From: Plantactinospora endophytica
GTDB lineage: Bacteria; Actinomycetota; Actinomycetes; Mycobacteriales; Micromonosporaceae
Assembly (NCBI RefSeq): GCF_016862915.1
Contig: NZ_BONW01000013.1
Location: 62,001 to 126,000 of the forward strand
Direction: 5' to 3'
Length of the DNA: 64,000 bases
Both the position numbers and the translations under genes were made by a program. The notes under the pieces were generated by a model. It saw only the letters and a program-made list of their open reading frames with translations, searched no databases and was not told where the DNA came from. This document shows positions 26,709 through 35,943 of this stretch, piece by piece; positions within the stretch are counted from its first letter, which is position 1; each line of letters starts with the position of its first letter.

Positions 26709-27428
26709 TCACCGCAGTGCTGCTGCGAGTTCGGCGGCGTTGTCGAACGCGGGTGTCGCCCTTTCGGATTCGCCTTCCGTGAGCGTGACGGACTGGGCGC
26801 GGGCCAGCATCTCGGTCGCAGTCTTTGGATCGTCCAGCACGATCGCGAGTTCGGCGCGGTAGACCAGGACCTCTACCTGCTCGACAGGGTCGTCGTCGGC
26901 TTGCGGGCGGGCCAACGCGCTGTCGAGGATCCGGACGGCCTGTCCGACGTTCCCCCTGGAATCGGCCTGCACGACGGCATTCGACAGGGCCTTGGCCAGT
27001 CGTCCGGCAGGCGTGGTGGCCGGGGTGGGTGCGGTGGTGGGGTCCCGAAAGACGCGGATCCAGTTGCCGCCCGGGTCGATGATGCTGAACCCGCCCACCC
27101 CGTCGGCGTTCTTCCGTGCCCTGGGCCGGGTCATCCGGGGTGTTCCGGACACCAGTACCTTGCCGTACGCAGCGCGCATGCCGGCTGCGAACGCCCGGTG
27201 TAGTCCCTCGATGTCCGCGGTGATTACGAGACAGGAGCCGTAGGACTGCTCCGGGTCGAACCCGGGGATCTCGAAGAACTGTAGGTGCAGGTCTTCCCGC
27301 TGTACTCCCACACACGCGTTGGGCTTGCGCTGCTTGTACGTGGTCCGGAAACCGAGAACTCCGTAGAAGGTTTCGATGTCGTCGATGGACGCGCACGGCA
27401 GCAGGGGAACGGTCACCTCGTTGGTCAT
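26709..27428 (-). CDS. VOC-domain protein with TPR-like C-terminal extension
   Basis: A 239-residue protein. Residues 1-130 form a glyoxalase/bleomycin-resistance (VOC) domain: TVPLLPCASIDDIETFYGVLGF, then GFSIIDPGGNWIRVFRDP. After a proline-rich linker, residues 143-239 are helical and read like two or three TPR-type repeats (GNVGQAVRILDSALARPQAD, VLVYRAELAIVLDDPKTATEML). VOC domains usually end near 130 residues, so the extension is unusual. It could be a resistance or binding protein. ATG at 27428 follows a fair AGGAAGGAGG site. Confidence 0.8.
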   Translation of the reverse strand: MTNEVTVPLLPCASIDDIETFYGVLGFRTTYKQRKPNACVGVQREDLHLQFFEIPGFDPEQSYGSCLVITADIEGLHRAFAAGMRAAYGKVLVSGTPRMTRPRARKNADGVGGFSIIDPGGNWIRVFRDPTTAPTPATTPAGRLAKALSNAVVQADSRGNVGQAVRILDSALARPQADDDPVEQVEVLVYRAELAIVLDDPKTATEMLARAQSVTLTEGESERATPAFDNAAELAAALR

Positions 27429-27472
27429 GCCTCCTTCCTAAGCGTCGCGGGGTGTCCGTCGCACATGGAAAT

Positions 27473-27505
27473 AGCCGATCGGCGTCTTCGGCCAACCGAT
27501 CGGCT
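27473..27505. promoter_or_regulatory. 10-bp dyad upstream of VOC gene
   Basis: AGCCGATCGG and CCGATCGGCT are perfect arms separated by 13 bases, 45-77 bases ahead of the VOC start. It may be an operator or a hairpin. The rest of the gap to 27792 holds only a weak trace of repeat family 2 near 27590-27650. Confidence 0.45.
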
Positions 27506-27792
27506 GATGGCCCAGAACCGCAACGCCACGGAGCCGAGTCATCGGCGGTGCCTTCCTGTCTGCCATACGGCCCGCCAGGATCAGGCGTCCGGATCTGCCG
27601 CCGATCGTGCGTGACTGCCAGCACGACCGTCACTGTCCGCACGGCCTCCGGGGTCAGGGTGGTGCACGGCTAGGTCCTTGCCCGCCGTGGGAAGTCCTTG
27701 TGCGCCCTTGATCGGGAGAGTGGCTGGTTACGGCATGCGGCTTGATGGAGTGTGGGTACGCGATTCGTCCCACCAGTACCCTTCCGGTCGTG

Positions 27793-28206
27793 ATGGCGCG
27801 GCCGACGGCAGGGTGGCGGGAACACGTGGCGGCTGAGGCCACCGAGACAGCGGCGGGCACGCTCGACCCGGATGACGCGAGCGCGGCAAGACTCTTCCCC
27901 GCAGAGATGCTGGCCCAGACGGACGAGGTGTTGACGGGGTTCGAGGCGGACGTCGCCAGCTTGGTCAGTCATCGCTGGGAGCCGGCAACTGACGCGGAGA
28001 TCTTCGAGGTGATCGAGCGGACCGTGAGGGCCCTTAACGCGGTCAACGATCGGTACAACGGAGCAGCGTATGAAACCGACGAGCGGGAACGACTCTGCGA
28101 GTACATCGAGGGTGTGTTGGACGATGCCGGGATAGACCTGGACGCCTTCGCCGGACGCCATCGAATGACGCGCCACGAAATCACGGATGAGTGGCGGGAC
28201 TGGTGA
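27793..28206 (+). CDS. Hypothetical acidic protein
   Basis: A 137-residue soluble protein, strongly acidic, with no cysteine-rich or membrane element. It contains EIFEVIERTVRALNAVND and ends DEWRDW. Similar small actinomycete proteins with a DEWRDW end exist, but their role is not known. The ATG at 27793 is the most likely start; the open frame continues 17 codons upstream. It is flanked by dispersed repeats and has no obvious operon partner. Confidence 0.6.
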   Translation: MARPTAGWREHVAAEATETAAGTLDPDDASAARLFPAEMLAQTDEVLTGFEADVASLVSHRWEPATDAEIFEVIERTVRALNAVNDRYNGAAYETDERERLCEYIEGVLDDAGIDLDAFAGRHRMTRHEITDEWRDW

Positions 28207-28273
28207 CGTCTGGCTGAGAGACTTCGTCCGCCTGGCTCAGCAACGCGATCGCGGGTCGCAATTTCCGCATCCG

Positions 28274-28348
28274 CCGCCGACCGTGCGTGCCGCCCGCAGG
28301 CAAAGCCGTCACGCCTCGCGAACAGCCTTCCGTGTCGTCGTCGGTCGA
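28274..28348 (+). repeat. Dispersed repeat family 2, copy C
   Basis: Same family as 26439-26507, with CCGCCGACCGTGCG and AGCCGTCACGCCT. It lies in the gap ahead of the MerR-type promoter at 28448. Confidence 0.6.
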
Positions 28349-28447
28349 CCGTGACCTTTGTCGGGCTGTTCGAGCTCGGAGCAGGCCGACCCGCCCTGAG
28401 GCAGGTGGAAGACCGGCTTCGGTCGAGGGCCGGAATCTGTCTCGCCC

Positions 28448-28478
28448 TTGATCTCAAGTGAGCTTGAGATTCTAGAGT
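28448..28478 (+). promoter_or_regulatory. MerR-type promoter with perfect dyad
   Basis: -35 TTGATC (28448-28453) and -10 TAGAGT (28473-28478) are 19 bases apart, the over-long spacing of MerR-activated promoters. The spacer holds a dyad with 8-base arms, ATCTCAAG and CTTGAGAT (28451-28470). It drives the oxidoreductase at 28502. No MerR gene is adjacent. Confidence 0.75.
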
Positions 28479-28501
28479 CGCCGGTGACGAAAGGAGTCGC
28501 T

Positions 28502-29341
28502 GTGACGACGTTGGTGACGGGGGCCACCGGAAACACCGGCCGGCACGTAGTGGCGGAGCTGGTCCGCCGGGGCGAGCGCGTCAGGGCACTAACCCGCGAC
28601 CCCGCTGCGGCCGCGGGACGGCTCCCGGCCGAGGTGGAGCTGGTGGCCGGTACGCACACGGCGCCGGGGACTTTGGACGCCGCGTTCGACGGCGTCCATC
28701 GGCTGCACGTCACGGTGACGACAGGGCTCGCCGAGGCCGGGCCCGAGCTGGTACGGCGGGCGGTCGACGCGGGCGTGCGGCGGATCACCGTGGTGTGGGG
28801 CGGCTGGGTGGGGCCGGCCGAGCAGGCGGTGGCGGACTCGGGCGTCCAGTGGACCCGTCTGGAACCGCAGGAGTTCATGTCCAACACGCTTGCCTGGATC
28901 GACTCGGTCCGGAGCGAAGGCGTCGTGCGGGAACCGTACGACTTTGCCAGCGCGCTGGTCCACGAGGCCGACATCGGCGCAGTCGCGGCGGTGGCGTTGC
29001 TCGAGGACGGCCACGCGGGGCGTGCGTACAACCTGACCGGGCCGGAATCGCTGACCCCGCGCGAGCGGATCGCCGTCCTGTCCCGGGCCATCGGCCGTGA
29101 TGTCACCTTCGTCCCGATCACCCATGAACAGGCCGTCGACCGGCTGACGGCCACCGGTGTGTCCCGGGCGGACGCCGAGTATGTCGTGGGCTGGTACGCC
29201 GCTCCCAGCGAGGAGTCCACCAGCGTGGTGGACACCGTCGCGCAGGTGACTGGTCGCCCGGCGCGTACCTTCGAGCAGTGGGTGGCCGAACATGCGGAAC
29301 GCTTCCGCACCCCCGACGCGGCTGCCCGCTACCAACCATGA
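28502..29341 (+). CDS. NmrA-like NAD(P)H-binding oxidoreductase
   Basis: A 279-residue atypical short-chain dehydrogenase. The dinucleotide loop TGATGNTGRHVVAEL is at the N-terminus, followed by VRALTRDP, the ITVVWGGWVGPAE segment and the RLEPQEFMSN loop. The classical Tyr-x3-Lys pair is absent, as in NmrA/QorB-type quinone reductases or redox sensors. GTG at 28502 is preceded by GAAAGGAG. The MerR-type promoter points to induction by redox or toxic stress. Confidence 0.85.
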   Translation: MTTLVTGATGNTGRHVVAELVRRGERVRALTRDPAAAAGRLPAEVELVAGTHTAPGTLDAAFDGVHRLHVTVTTGLAEAGPELVRRAVDAGVRRITVVWGGWVGPAEQAVADSGVQWTRLEPQEFMSNTLAWIDSVRSEGVVREPYDFASALVHEADIGAVAAVALLEDGHAGRAYNLTGPESLTPRERIAVLSRAIGRDVTFVPITHEQAVDRLTATGVSRADAEYVVGWYAAPSEESTSVVDTVAQVTGRPARTFEQWVAEHAERFRTPDAAARYQP

Positions 29342-29379
29342 ACCCGCGAAGTCCTGTCGAACGGCCGGCCAGGCATCCT

Positions 29380-29433
29380 CAACTGTCGCAGAGCATGCGC
29401 GGCGGCCGGCGGCGCACCGGTCACAGAGCGTGG
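29380..29433 (+). repeat. 54-bp dispersed repeat, copy 2
   Basis: Pairs with 25610-25663 (47 of 54 bases identical, no gap). It lies just after the NmrA-like gene, so the two copies bracket the 25.6-29.4 kb block. Confidence 0.7.
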
Positions 29434-29514
29434 CAACGTAGGTTGGCGCGCACCGTCCGATCTCGCCGAGTTGAGCGTGCCGAGCGGCTCTCTCCCGCAA
29501 CGGTCGAGGGGCTC

Positions 29515-30360
29515 TCAATCCCACAGGTACAAGCCGTGTCCTGTCCGTAGGAAGGGCTCGATCCAGTCGAAGAACTGCTCCAGCCACTCGTCCCGTACGG
29601 GTCGATGAGCAGGGTCGAACGGCTCGGGGCGGCGGCCTACCCCACCTCGGGGCATCGCCCGGTTGAAGTCCCGGACGGCCTCGCCAACTCGGTCGATGTG
29701 CGTGGCGAGCGCTCGTATTGCCTCGTCTCGGCCGGCATCCGGTACGTCATCTGGCACAGCTGGTGGCGGTGCTGGCGCGTTGAGCGGCGGTACCTCGGGC
29801 AGGTTGAAGATGCGTTGGCGGGCTTGGTGTAGGGCGTCCCGTTGGGCCCAGGCGTTCGTCCGGCTCACGGTCGCGGTCGCATGTCGGACGAGTTCGGCCT
29901 GTATGCCGAGCAACTCCTGGTACGCCTGCCAGGCGAGCAGGTGGCCGAGGTGGTGCGACATTCGGCCGGCGGTGACGTGGGCGTACCAGCGTCGCCACCG
30001 GTCGACCGACTCGGTGGCCTCGTCGGGCAGCATCGTGGTCAGCGCGGCCTTCCGCCAGGAGACCGGGAGGAGTGGGTTGTAGGCGATGACGTTGACCCGG
30101 AAGCAGGGCCAGTTCCCATTCGTGTCGGGGACGATCTCCAGTTGGGGTCGCAGCCGGTCGACAGCCGTGGACGGGTGGGTGGCGGACTCTCGCGTCTCGT
30201 CCACAAGGCACTCGGGCATGGTGTACTGCTCGATCGGTGCCCAACCGCCCGAACGCGCCGCACCCGACCGGACATGGCGGCTGTGTATCCCGGCCAGTCT
30301 CCGCACCTCGTCGAGGTCCGCGTCCGGACGCGGACGCGCCGGCACGTAGTCCAATCCCAT
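29515..30360 (-). CDS. Hypothetical soluble protein
   Basis: A 281-residue protein that I do not recognise. It begins MGLDYVPARPRPDADLDEVRR and contains a tryptophan-rich helical centre (ESVDRWRRWYAHVTAGRMSHHLGHLLAWQAYQ is spread over residues 135-168) and a C-terminal FFDWIEPFL. No signal peptide or membrane segment is seen. A long proline/alanine linker divides a helical core from a helical end. ATG at 30360 is chosen because the sequence upstream is arginine/proline rich. It appears to be a single transcription unit. Confidence 0.6.
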   Translation of the reverse strand: MGLDYVPARPRPDADLDEVRRLAGIHSRHVRSGAARSGGWAPIEQYTMPECLVDETRESATHPSTAVDRLRPQLEIVPDTNGNWPCFRVNVIAYNPLLPVSWRKAALTTMLPDEATESVDRWRRWYAHVTAGRMSHHLGHLLAWQAYQELLGIQAELVRHATATVSRTNAWAQRDALHQARQRIFNLPEVPPLNAPAPPPAVPDDVPDAGRDEAIRALATHIDRVGEAVRDFNRAMPRGGVGRRPEPFDPAHRPVRDEWLEQFFDWIEPFLRTGHGLYLWD

Positions 30361-30707
30361 GCCGCGCCAGGCTAGTGCCACCAATCGACCGCGACGGACG
30401 CCGGCTACGAACCGCGCTACGTCGGGCCGAGGGCAGATGCCGTCGAGCGGGGGCACCGGACACCGGTCGTCACTCCGCCGACGAGCCGGCGTAAGGCGCC
30501 TGTTGCCCTCGTCCGGGAAGTTGGCCACCGGGCCCGCTCCGGTCGATGCCCCCAAACCTCGGTACGGCGACGGGGTCTCCGGTGTCGGTCCCCCGGGGGG
30601 AGGGAGGACCTAGCCGGAAACCCCGCCGCAGGTCGGTCACGATGCGCGCCCAGGGCCCGCGTTGCCGCCCACTCGCGCGGCGTGACCGACGTGAGAGAGG
30701 AACGAGC
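30361..30707. other. Intergenic region without recognised content
   Basis: A 347-base gap between the hypothetical gene and the 3' end of the SGNH gene. A C/G-run palindrome (CCCCCGGGGGG) lies at about 30590-30600. It sits downstream of the large gene and could help termination. No gene was seen. Confidence 0.35.
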
Positions 30708-33700
30708 CTAGATGCCCAGGGCTCGCAACTCCCGGTTCAGAACGTTGCGATAGAGCTGCCCGCCGCGCATGTTCGGGTGGAAGCTGTGCGAGGAGAACAG
30801 ATTGGGTTTCTCCCCGTCGGTGTTGCCGAGAAGCACCGAGTGGATCCCCGGGCTGGCACCGCAGATTCCGCTTCCGAGGAACTCGCCGATGGAGCTGCCG
30901 TACCGGACGTTCAGCCCCAGACTGCTCCGGGCGTTGGTGACGATGTCGTTCAGCGTCGAGTCGAGCAGGTGCACCATCTGCCGGATCCACTCGTCTTCCG
31001 CCGTCGAGATCTGGAAGGGGATACCGGGAATCCGGAGGCAGTCGGCCTGGTTGGAGATGAGTTCCGGATAGCCGAGCAGCACCACCTTGGCATTGGGGGC
31101 CAACAGTTTGATGGCACGGAGCACCGCGGTCACGGTGTTCGGCAGGTAACGGGTGATGTTGATCGGGATGAAGTCAGCGATCCGCTCGTCGTCGACCTCC
31201 GCGTTCATGCAGTCCATGAGGACGTTGGCCAGACACTCTTTCAGAGCGCCGTGCCAGCCGATGTCGTTTCCACCGACGGTCAGGGTCACCAGGGTGGTGT
31301 TCTCGTCGAGGAACCCCCGATCCATCTGGGTCACCTCCCGCATGGTCCCGGTGGCGGGCTCGCCCCATTCGGTCTTGAACGGCTGTCCCGTCGCCGGATC
31401 GTTGACCGTCAGATTCGTGATCGGACTGTGGCCGGAGGGGAACATGTGCTCCGCCTGGGCGCCCGAGCAGGCCGGGAACTGGAGGTCCATCTGCGGGTCG
31501 AGCTGGTCGGACCGGGTGCCGATGGACCGCTGGTCGTCAGCCAGCGACGCCTGGTGCAGCCAGGAGTACCGCGACCGGTGGCATCCGTTGCGGTAGGCCG
31601 TCACCCCATCGCCGTCGTGATTGGACTCCGGCGAGTAGTCGCGGGCGGCGTTGTCGATGACACCCTCCCCCGAGGAGTACGAGTCGCCGAGCCCGACCAC
31701 GAAGTTGCGGGGTTTCGCCGACAACGGGACGATCGCCACCGCGTCCCACATCACCGAGTCCACCCCCGACCTGTCGATCGCCGTGCGGGTGATGTTGCTG
31801 AGTTCGATCCTCGGCGTGCCGTTGAACTGGAAGGTACCCAACGAGACCCATCGGTTGTACGGCTCGTACTTCTGGCCGAGGACCCGCCACTTGTAGCGGG
31901 GCCCGCCCGTGGCACCGGCTCCCCTGTCGATTTTGTAGTGCGCCTGTTGCGTCCGGCCGCCCCGGTTCGGCATGTGCACGTACACCTTGGCCCACTGGTT
32001 GAGGCTGCGGCCGAGTTGCCAGGTCCCGGTGACCTTCACCCTGCTGGCGGCCTCGGTCTCGGGGCTGTATTCGTGGCCGAACCAGTAGTGACCGTTGAGT
32101 CCGCTGCCTATCTGGTGGAAGTCGCGCTTGGCCGGGAAGGTGCCGTTGGCGGCGCCGCTGAACTGGAGGGTGAAGGTCCCGTCGTTGCGGGTCTTGGTCG
32201 GGCACAGGTCGGATCGGACGACCGGTGACGAGGCGGGCTGGTCGTCGATGATGTAGGCGTCCGCCGGCATGGTTTCAATTCGACACTGCGGCGGATAGTG
32301 CGTTCCCCGTGCGGGCTCCGCGGTGCCGACCGGTATGAGGTCGGCACGGTATCCACAGGACTGCTCGCAGGCAGTCTGCCAGGAGGCCGGCCAGTGCCAC
32401 CAGCAGTGGTAGTCGGCGTAGCCGCACGAGCCTTCGCCGGTGTTCCTATCCAGGCTGCAATTGTTCAAGGTGCCGCAGAACGTGTCGAGCCACGGCTTGA
32501 TGCCCTGGCTGCGGTTTATCTCATTGAGCCACCACGCCTGGCGGTAGGCGGGCTCGTAGAACCCGTCCAACCGGAAGTCGGTCTTCACAATGGGGTATGC
32601 CGCCCAACCCATGATCTTTTCGGGATACGGCCAGTCTTGCGGCCGGGCCGCGTCGGACGGGCTGCCCTCTCCGTTCTCGCCGTTGAGGAAGGGATTCCGG
32701 TCGAACCGATAATCCGGGTTGGCGGGGTTGTTGCCCCAGCCAAGCCCCCACGCCCCCCGGTGGTCGGTGCAGGACGGTCCCGGCGTACACCCGCTGGTGT
32801 TTCCGGTCGACGCCTGTGGGTTCAGCCCGCTGTTGTACGCCCACACCGCCGCGAACCAGTTCTCGATCCGCGACGGGTCGGCGTTGTGGATCCGGATGCC
32901 CGCGTTGTAGGTCTGGTTCCACTTGTCCTGCAAGATCTGCAACCCGGCCTGGATGTTCGTGGCGTAGTCCAGCGCGATCTGCCGCTGCTGGGTGTACGGC
33001 CGGATCACCTCGCCGGGCTTGCCCCGCCCGGCGAGCCGCATGCCGTCGGTGACCTGCGCGACCCCGTAGCCGCAGTCCGCCTCCGCCCAGTCGATGAACC
33101 AGCCTTCCCGGGTGCCGTAGTAGGCCCCGACCAGCGGGTTGCCGACGACTCCCTCGAGCGCGTGCCAGGACGCCTGCCACAGGTTGGACTCCTGGGCCAG
33201 GATGGCGAGCATGATTTGCGCCGGCACCGTGCCGCCACCGGCGAGTGCCTTGGGCGGAGCGACCGAACGCGGTGTCCAGGCGGGTAGACCGGAGCCGCGC
33301 CACCCGGCCGGCCGGGTGAAGGTCAGGGCGTCCTGAACAGCCATGTTCGCCGCCCACTCCACCTGCTTCCAGTGCGGCTGCTCCACCTGGTTGTCGAGGG
33401 TGTTTCGCGGCACGGAGCAGTACCTGTCCTCTTCGAACGGCGAGGTGGCCGAGGCGATTCCGACGGCCGACGCCGACAACTGCGGTGCCGGCCGCCTGCC
33501 GCTGCCCAGTTCGTTCGCCGGCCGCAGGCCGGGGGTCACCTGGAAGGTCGTCGCCTTGCCGGTGGTCGGGGTGGTGGCCACGATGGAGACTGCGGCGGGC
33601 TCGGCACCACTCGCGGTACCGGACCGGTCGGTGCGCAGCACCGCGGCGGCGCCGGTGGTCGACAGGGTCGACGTGGCGGGGACCTTGATCGCGCGCATCC

Positions 33701-34661
33701 CGGCCGGCATGGCGGCCACCGGGGTCGGGGATCCGGTGACGAAGACCTGGCCGCCGAGTCCTGGTGCGAGGCCGAGGTCGGTGGCCGGTCCGCGGGCGAT
33801 GTCCCGCACGACTCCGTCGGTGACGTGCCGTACCAGGGCGGTGTGGTCGTCCACCCGCTCCAGGAAGGCCATCCCGTTGGCGCCGACCGGGCGTAGGTGG
33901 GCGCTGAGGCCTCTGGTGCTGGCCACCACCTGCTCCGGGTCGGTGCCGCTCACCGCCAGGATGTCGGAGGCGCGGATCGCGGCGAAGCCTTTGCCGAAGG
34001 GTACGGCCGAGGTGACCTGCCCGGACAGCTGGCGTTCCATGGTGATCGACCGCGTGACGGTGTCCACCACCTGCACCCGGGTCATACCGAGATCAGTGGC
34101 GCCACCGGTGACCAGCGCGGCTCGTTCGTCGGCTCCGCAGCCGGGATTGTGGTACGCGATGCTCACGTTGGTGTCGAGCTTGGTCACCTGACCGGTGCCG
34201 AGGTCCACGATCGCGGCGAAGGCGCCCCGGTTGAACAGGTGCTCGCGGTTGGTGAAGTGCCGGGGCTGATAGGCCACCACGGCCCGGTCACCGGAGCCGG
34301 TGAGGCAGACGTTGCCGACCCACTGGTCACTGGAGATCGAGGGCTCGACGAGCGTCGCCGCCGTACGCCAGGTGAAGCCGGTGCTCGCCTCGGCGACCAG
34401 CAGGTGGAAGCCCCGACTGTCGCCGACCGTGGTCCAGAGCAGATCCTGGGAGGTCCGCCAGCCGGCACCGATGACCTGGTCGCGATCGGCGGGCGACACC
34501 GTGGTCGGGTCGGCGGGCGGCGCCGGGCTGGACGCCCGGTCGTCGGTTGGCGGCGGTCCGGCCGCGGCTGGACCGGGCACGCCGGCCAGGCTCGCACAGA
34601 GCAACGTCGCAATCGTCGCGGCCACCGTTCGGACGGCTCGCCGGCGGGGGTGCCATGGCAT
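30708..34661 (-). CDS. Large secreted SGNH esterase with golvesin-like and lysozyme-like regions
   Basis: A 1,317-residue exported protein (signal peptide to about residue 34, ending PAAAG). Residues 40-370 resemble a beta-propeller. A helical segment near 480-560 (PAQIMLAILAQESNLW, then DCGYGVAQVTDGM) recalls lytic-transglycosylase folds. Residues 860-985 match a golvesin C-terminal-type domain. The SGNH hydrolase is at the end: GDSYSSGEG with Ser994, GGND with Asn1132, and His1295 in SFHPN. Proteins of this layout are known in actinomycetes as NocE-like. It likely acts on surface or extracellular esters. A DUF2690 gene lies just upstream on the same strand. Confidence 0.85.
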   Translation of the reverse strand: MPWHPRRRAVRTVAATIATLLCASLAGVPGPAAAGPPPTDDRASSPAPPADPTTVSPADRDQVIGAGWRTSQDLLWTTVGDSRGFHLLVAEASTGFTWRTAATLVEPSISSDQWVGNVCLTGSGDRAVVAYQPRHFTNREHLFNRGAFAAIVDLGTGQVTKLDTNVSIAYHNPGCGADERAALVTGGATDLGMTRVQVVDTVTRSITMERQLSGQVTSAVPFGKGFAAIRASDILAVSGTDPEQVVASTRGLSAHLRPVGANGMAFLERVDDHTALVRHVTDGVVRDIARGPATDLGLAPGLGGQVFVTGSPTPVAAMPAGMRAIKVPATSTLSTTGAAAVLRTDRSGTASGAEPAAVSIVATTPTTGKATTFQVTPGLRPANELGSGRRPAPQLSASAVGIASATSPFEEDRYCSVPRNTLDNQVEQPHWKQVEWAANMAVQDALTFTRPAGWRGSGLPAWTPRSVAPPKALAGGGTVPAQIMLAILAQESNLWQASWHALEGVVGNPLVGAYYGTREGWFIDWAEADCGYGVAQVTDGMRLAGRGKPGEVIRPYTQQRQIALDYATNIQAGLQILQDKWNQTYNAGIRIHNADPSRIENWFAAVWAYNSGLNPQASTGNTSGCTPGPSCTDHRGAWGLGWGNNPANPDYRFDRNPFLNGENGEGSPSDAARPQDWPYPEKIMGWAAYPIVKTDFRLDGFYEPAYRQAWWLNEINRSQGIKPWLDTFCGTLNNCSLDRNTGEGSCGYADYHCWWHWPASWQTACEQSCGYRADLIPVGTAEPARGTHYPPQCRIETMPADAYIIDDQPASSPVVRSDLCPTKTRNDGTFTLQFSGAANGTFPAKRDFHQIGSGLNGHYWFGHEYSPETEAASRVKVTGTWQLGRSLNQWAKVYVHMPNRGGRTQQAHYKIDRGAGATGGPRYKWRVLGQKYEPYNRWVSLGTFQFNGTPRIELSNITRTAIDRSGVDSVMWDAVAIVPLSAKPRNFVVGLGDSYSSGEGVIDNAARDYSPESNHDGDGVTAYRNGCHRSRYSWLHQASLADDQRSIGTRSDQLDPQMDLQFPACSGAQAEHMFPSGHSPITNLTVNDPATGQPFKTEWGEPATGTMREVTQMDRGFLDENTTLVTLTVGGNDIGWHGALKECLANVLMDCMNAEVDDERIADFIPINITRYLPNTVTAVLRAIKLLAPNAKVVLLGYPELISNQADCLRIPGIPFQISTAEDEWIRQMVHLLDSTLNDIVTNARSSLGLNVRYGSSIGEFLGSGICGASPGIHSVLLGNTDGEKPNLFSSHSFHPNMRGGQLYRNVLNRELRALGI

Positions 34662-34839
34662 GGATGGTCTCCTTCTGCCGCATGGGATCGGGCTTTCCGT
34701 TCTGCCCCGGCACGCCGATGGTGCGGATCGCCGGAGTGGTCGTCCGGCCGCGGACCGGCCCGCCGAACCGGTACCGACGCGGCGCCTCGCCAGGGACGGC
34801 CGCGCGCCGGAGCTGCGCGACCGCCCCGGTCGGCCGGCG

Positions 34840-35340
34840 TCAGCCAGCCCAGCCCGTGCAGTTGTAGACCTCGCCCGGGAAGTTCTGCCAACAGGCCCGG
34901 GCGCGATCGCGCGAACTGTGCCCGCTCACCATGTTGGTCCAGACCTGAATCTGCTGGTGATACTCCCCGGAGAACGGCTTGTAGAAGGTATGGGTGGGCT
35001 GGTACCCGTCGCCGTCGTTGAAGTTCTCCTGCCGCTCGATCCGCAGCGACTGGATCCGGAACTGGGTCCCGGTGACCGTCTGCGTCATCCGTGCCCAGAG
35101 GGCATTGCAGGCGGTGCTCCTACGCAGTTCGAGGCGGACCGAGTTCATCGAGTACCATGCCTCGGCCACCGTGCGACCGTCGGGCGCACAGCCGTTGGTG
35201 TCCGGGTTCCGGTTGGTGCAGTTGGAGCCGCTACAACTCGGCGCCGCCACGGCCGGCGACGGTGCCGCCACGACCACCACTCCGGCGGTGGCCAACATGG
35301 CGAGCGTGGCGACCGCGCTCCTGGCCCATTTCTTGATCAT
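34840..35340 (-). CDS. Secreted DUF2690 protein
   Basis: A 166-residue exported protein. The signal peptide (MIKKWARSAVATLAML and on) ends near AVAA-PS. The mature part opens CSGSNCTNRNPDTNGC, the cysteine pattern of the DUF2690/YjfA family, and has further Cys near CNALW and CW. At least six cysteines suggest disulfides. ATG at 35340 has an AGGAAGGA site directly upstream. The family has no established role. It precedes the large SGNH gene by 178 bases on the same strand, so co-expression is possible. Confidence 0.78.
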   Translation of the reverse strand: MIKKWARSAVATLAMLATAGVVVVAAPSPAVAAPSCSGSNCTNRNPDTNGCAPDGRTVAEAWYSMNSVRLELRRSTACNALWARMTQTVTGTQFRIQSLRIERQENFNDGDGYQPTHTFYKPFSGEYHQQIQVWTNMVSGHSSRDRARACWQNFPGEVYNCTGWAG

Positions 35341-35943
35341 AATGTTCCTTCCTGGCTCCATACCACCTGGGGTGGAACGGCGGAAGACATCCGCGAGGAT
35401 GATTCTCCGTAGCGAAATCATCTGTCCTTCACGCGTCCGACATCCGTCAGTGATCTTGAAAATCACCGGCCGGCACACCGACAAAAAACGGGACGAGGAA
35501 ACGGTCGGGCATCGACAGAACCGCCGGTCGGGCGGCCGGCCTCGGACCCGGACCTCCGACCGGAGAACACCGCCTTACGTCGAGGGCTGACGGTGCCGCG
35601 ACTCCACCTAGGACCTGCATGCGCAGGGCGGCGACACCGCACCCATGTCGGCGTACGGCTTGGAGCGCAGAGCCAGGTACACGATGAGTTACGAAGATTT
35701 ACAAGCTGACGGATCGACGCCGGGTGCGTCGAGGACCGCCGTCGGCACCAGGACGGCTGCCTGAGCCAACTACGTTTGGTCACCGAAGGACGGCGGAGTA
35801 AGCGCGGATCGCGGCTGAATCCGTGCAGCGGATCTAATTCGGGTGACCGTCGTCGCGAGCTGACTTATCGTGCCTATCCTCGTCCAGGCCGGTGGCTTTC
35901 AGCCGGGTAGCCTGGCCGGCTGCCCAACGGAAGGCTGATTGCG
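35341..35943. other. Long intergenic region between divergent genes
   Basis: A 603-base gap with relatively AT-rich patches (around 35390-35480 and 35680-35715) that could hold the promoters of the DUF2690 and Fic genes. A weak GTGAT/ATCAC dyad is at 35450-35466. No coding frame, RNA gene or strong promoter was recognised. Confidence 0.4.

Noticed and set aside
30708-35340. Part of a natural-product cluster, because NocE-like proteins were first named from one
   Set aside because: No synthase, NRPS, PKS or tailoring genes are near.
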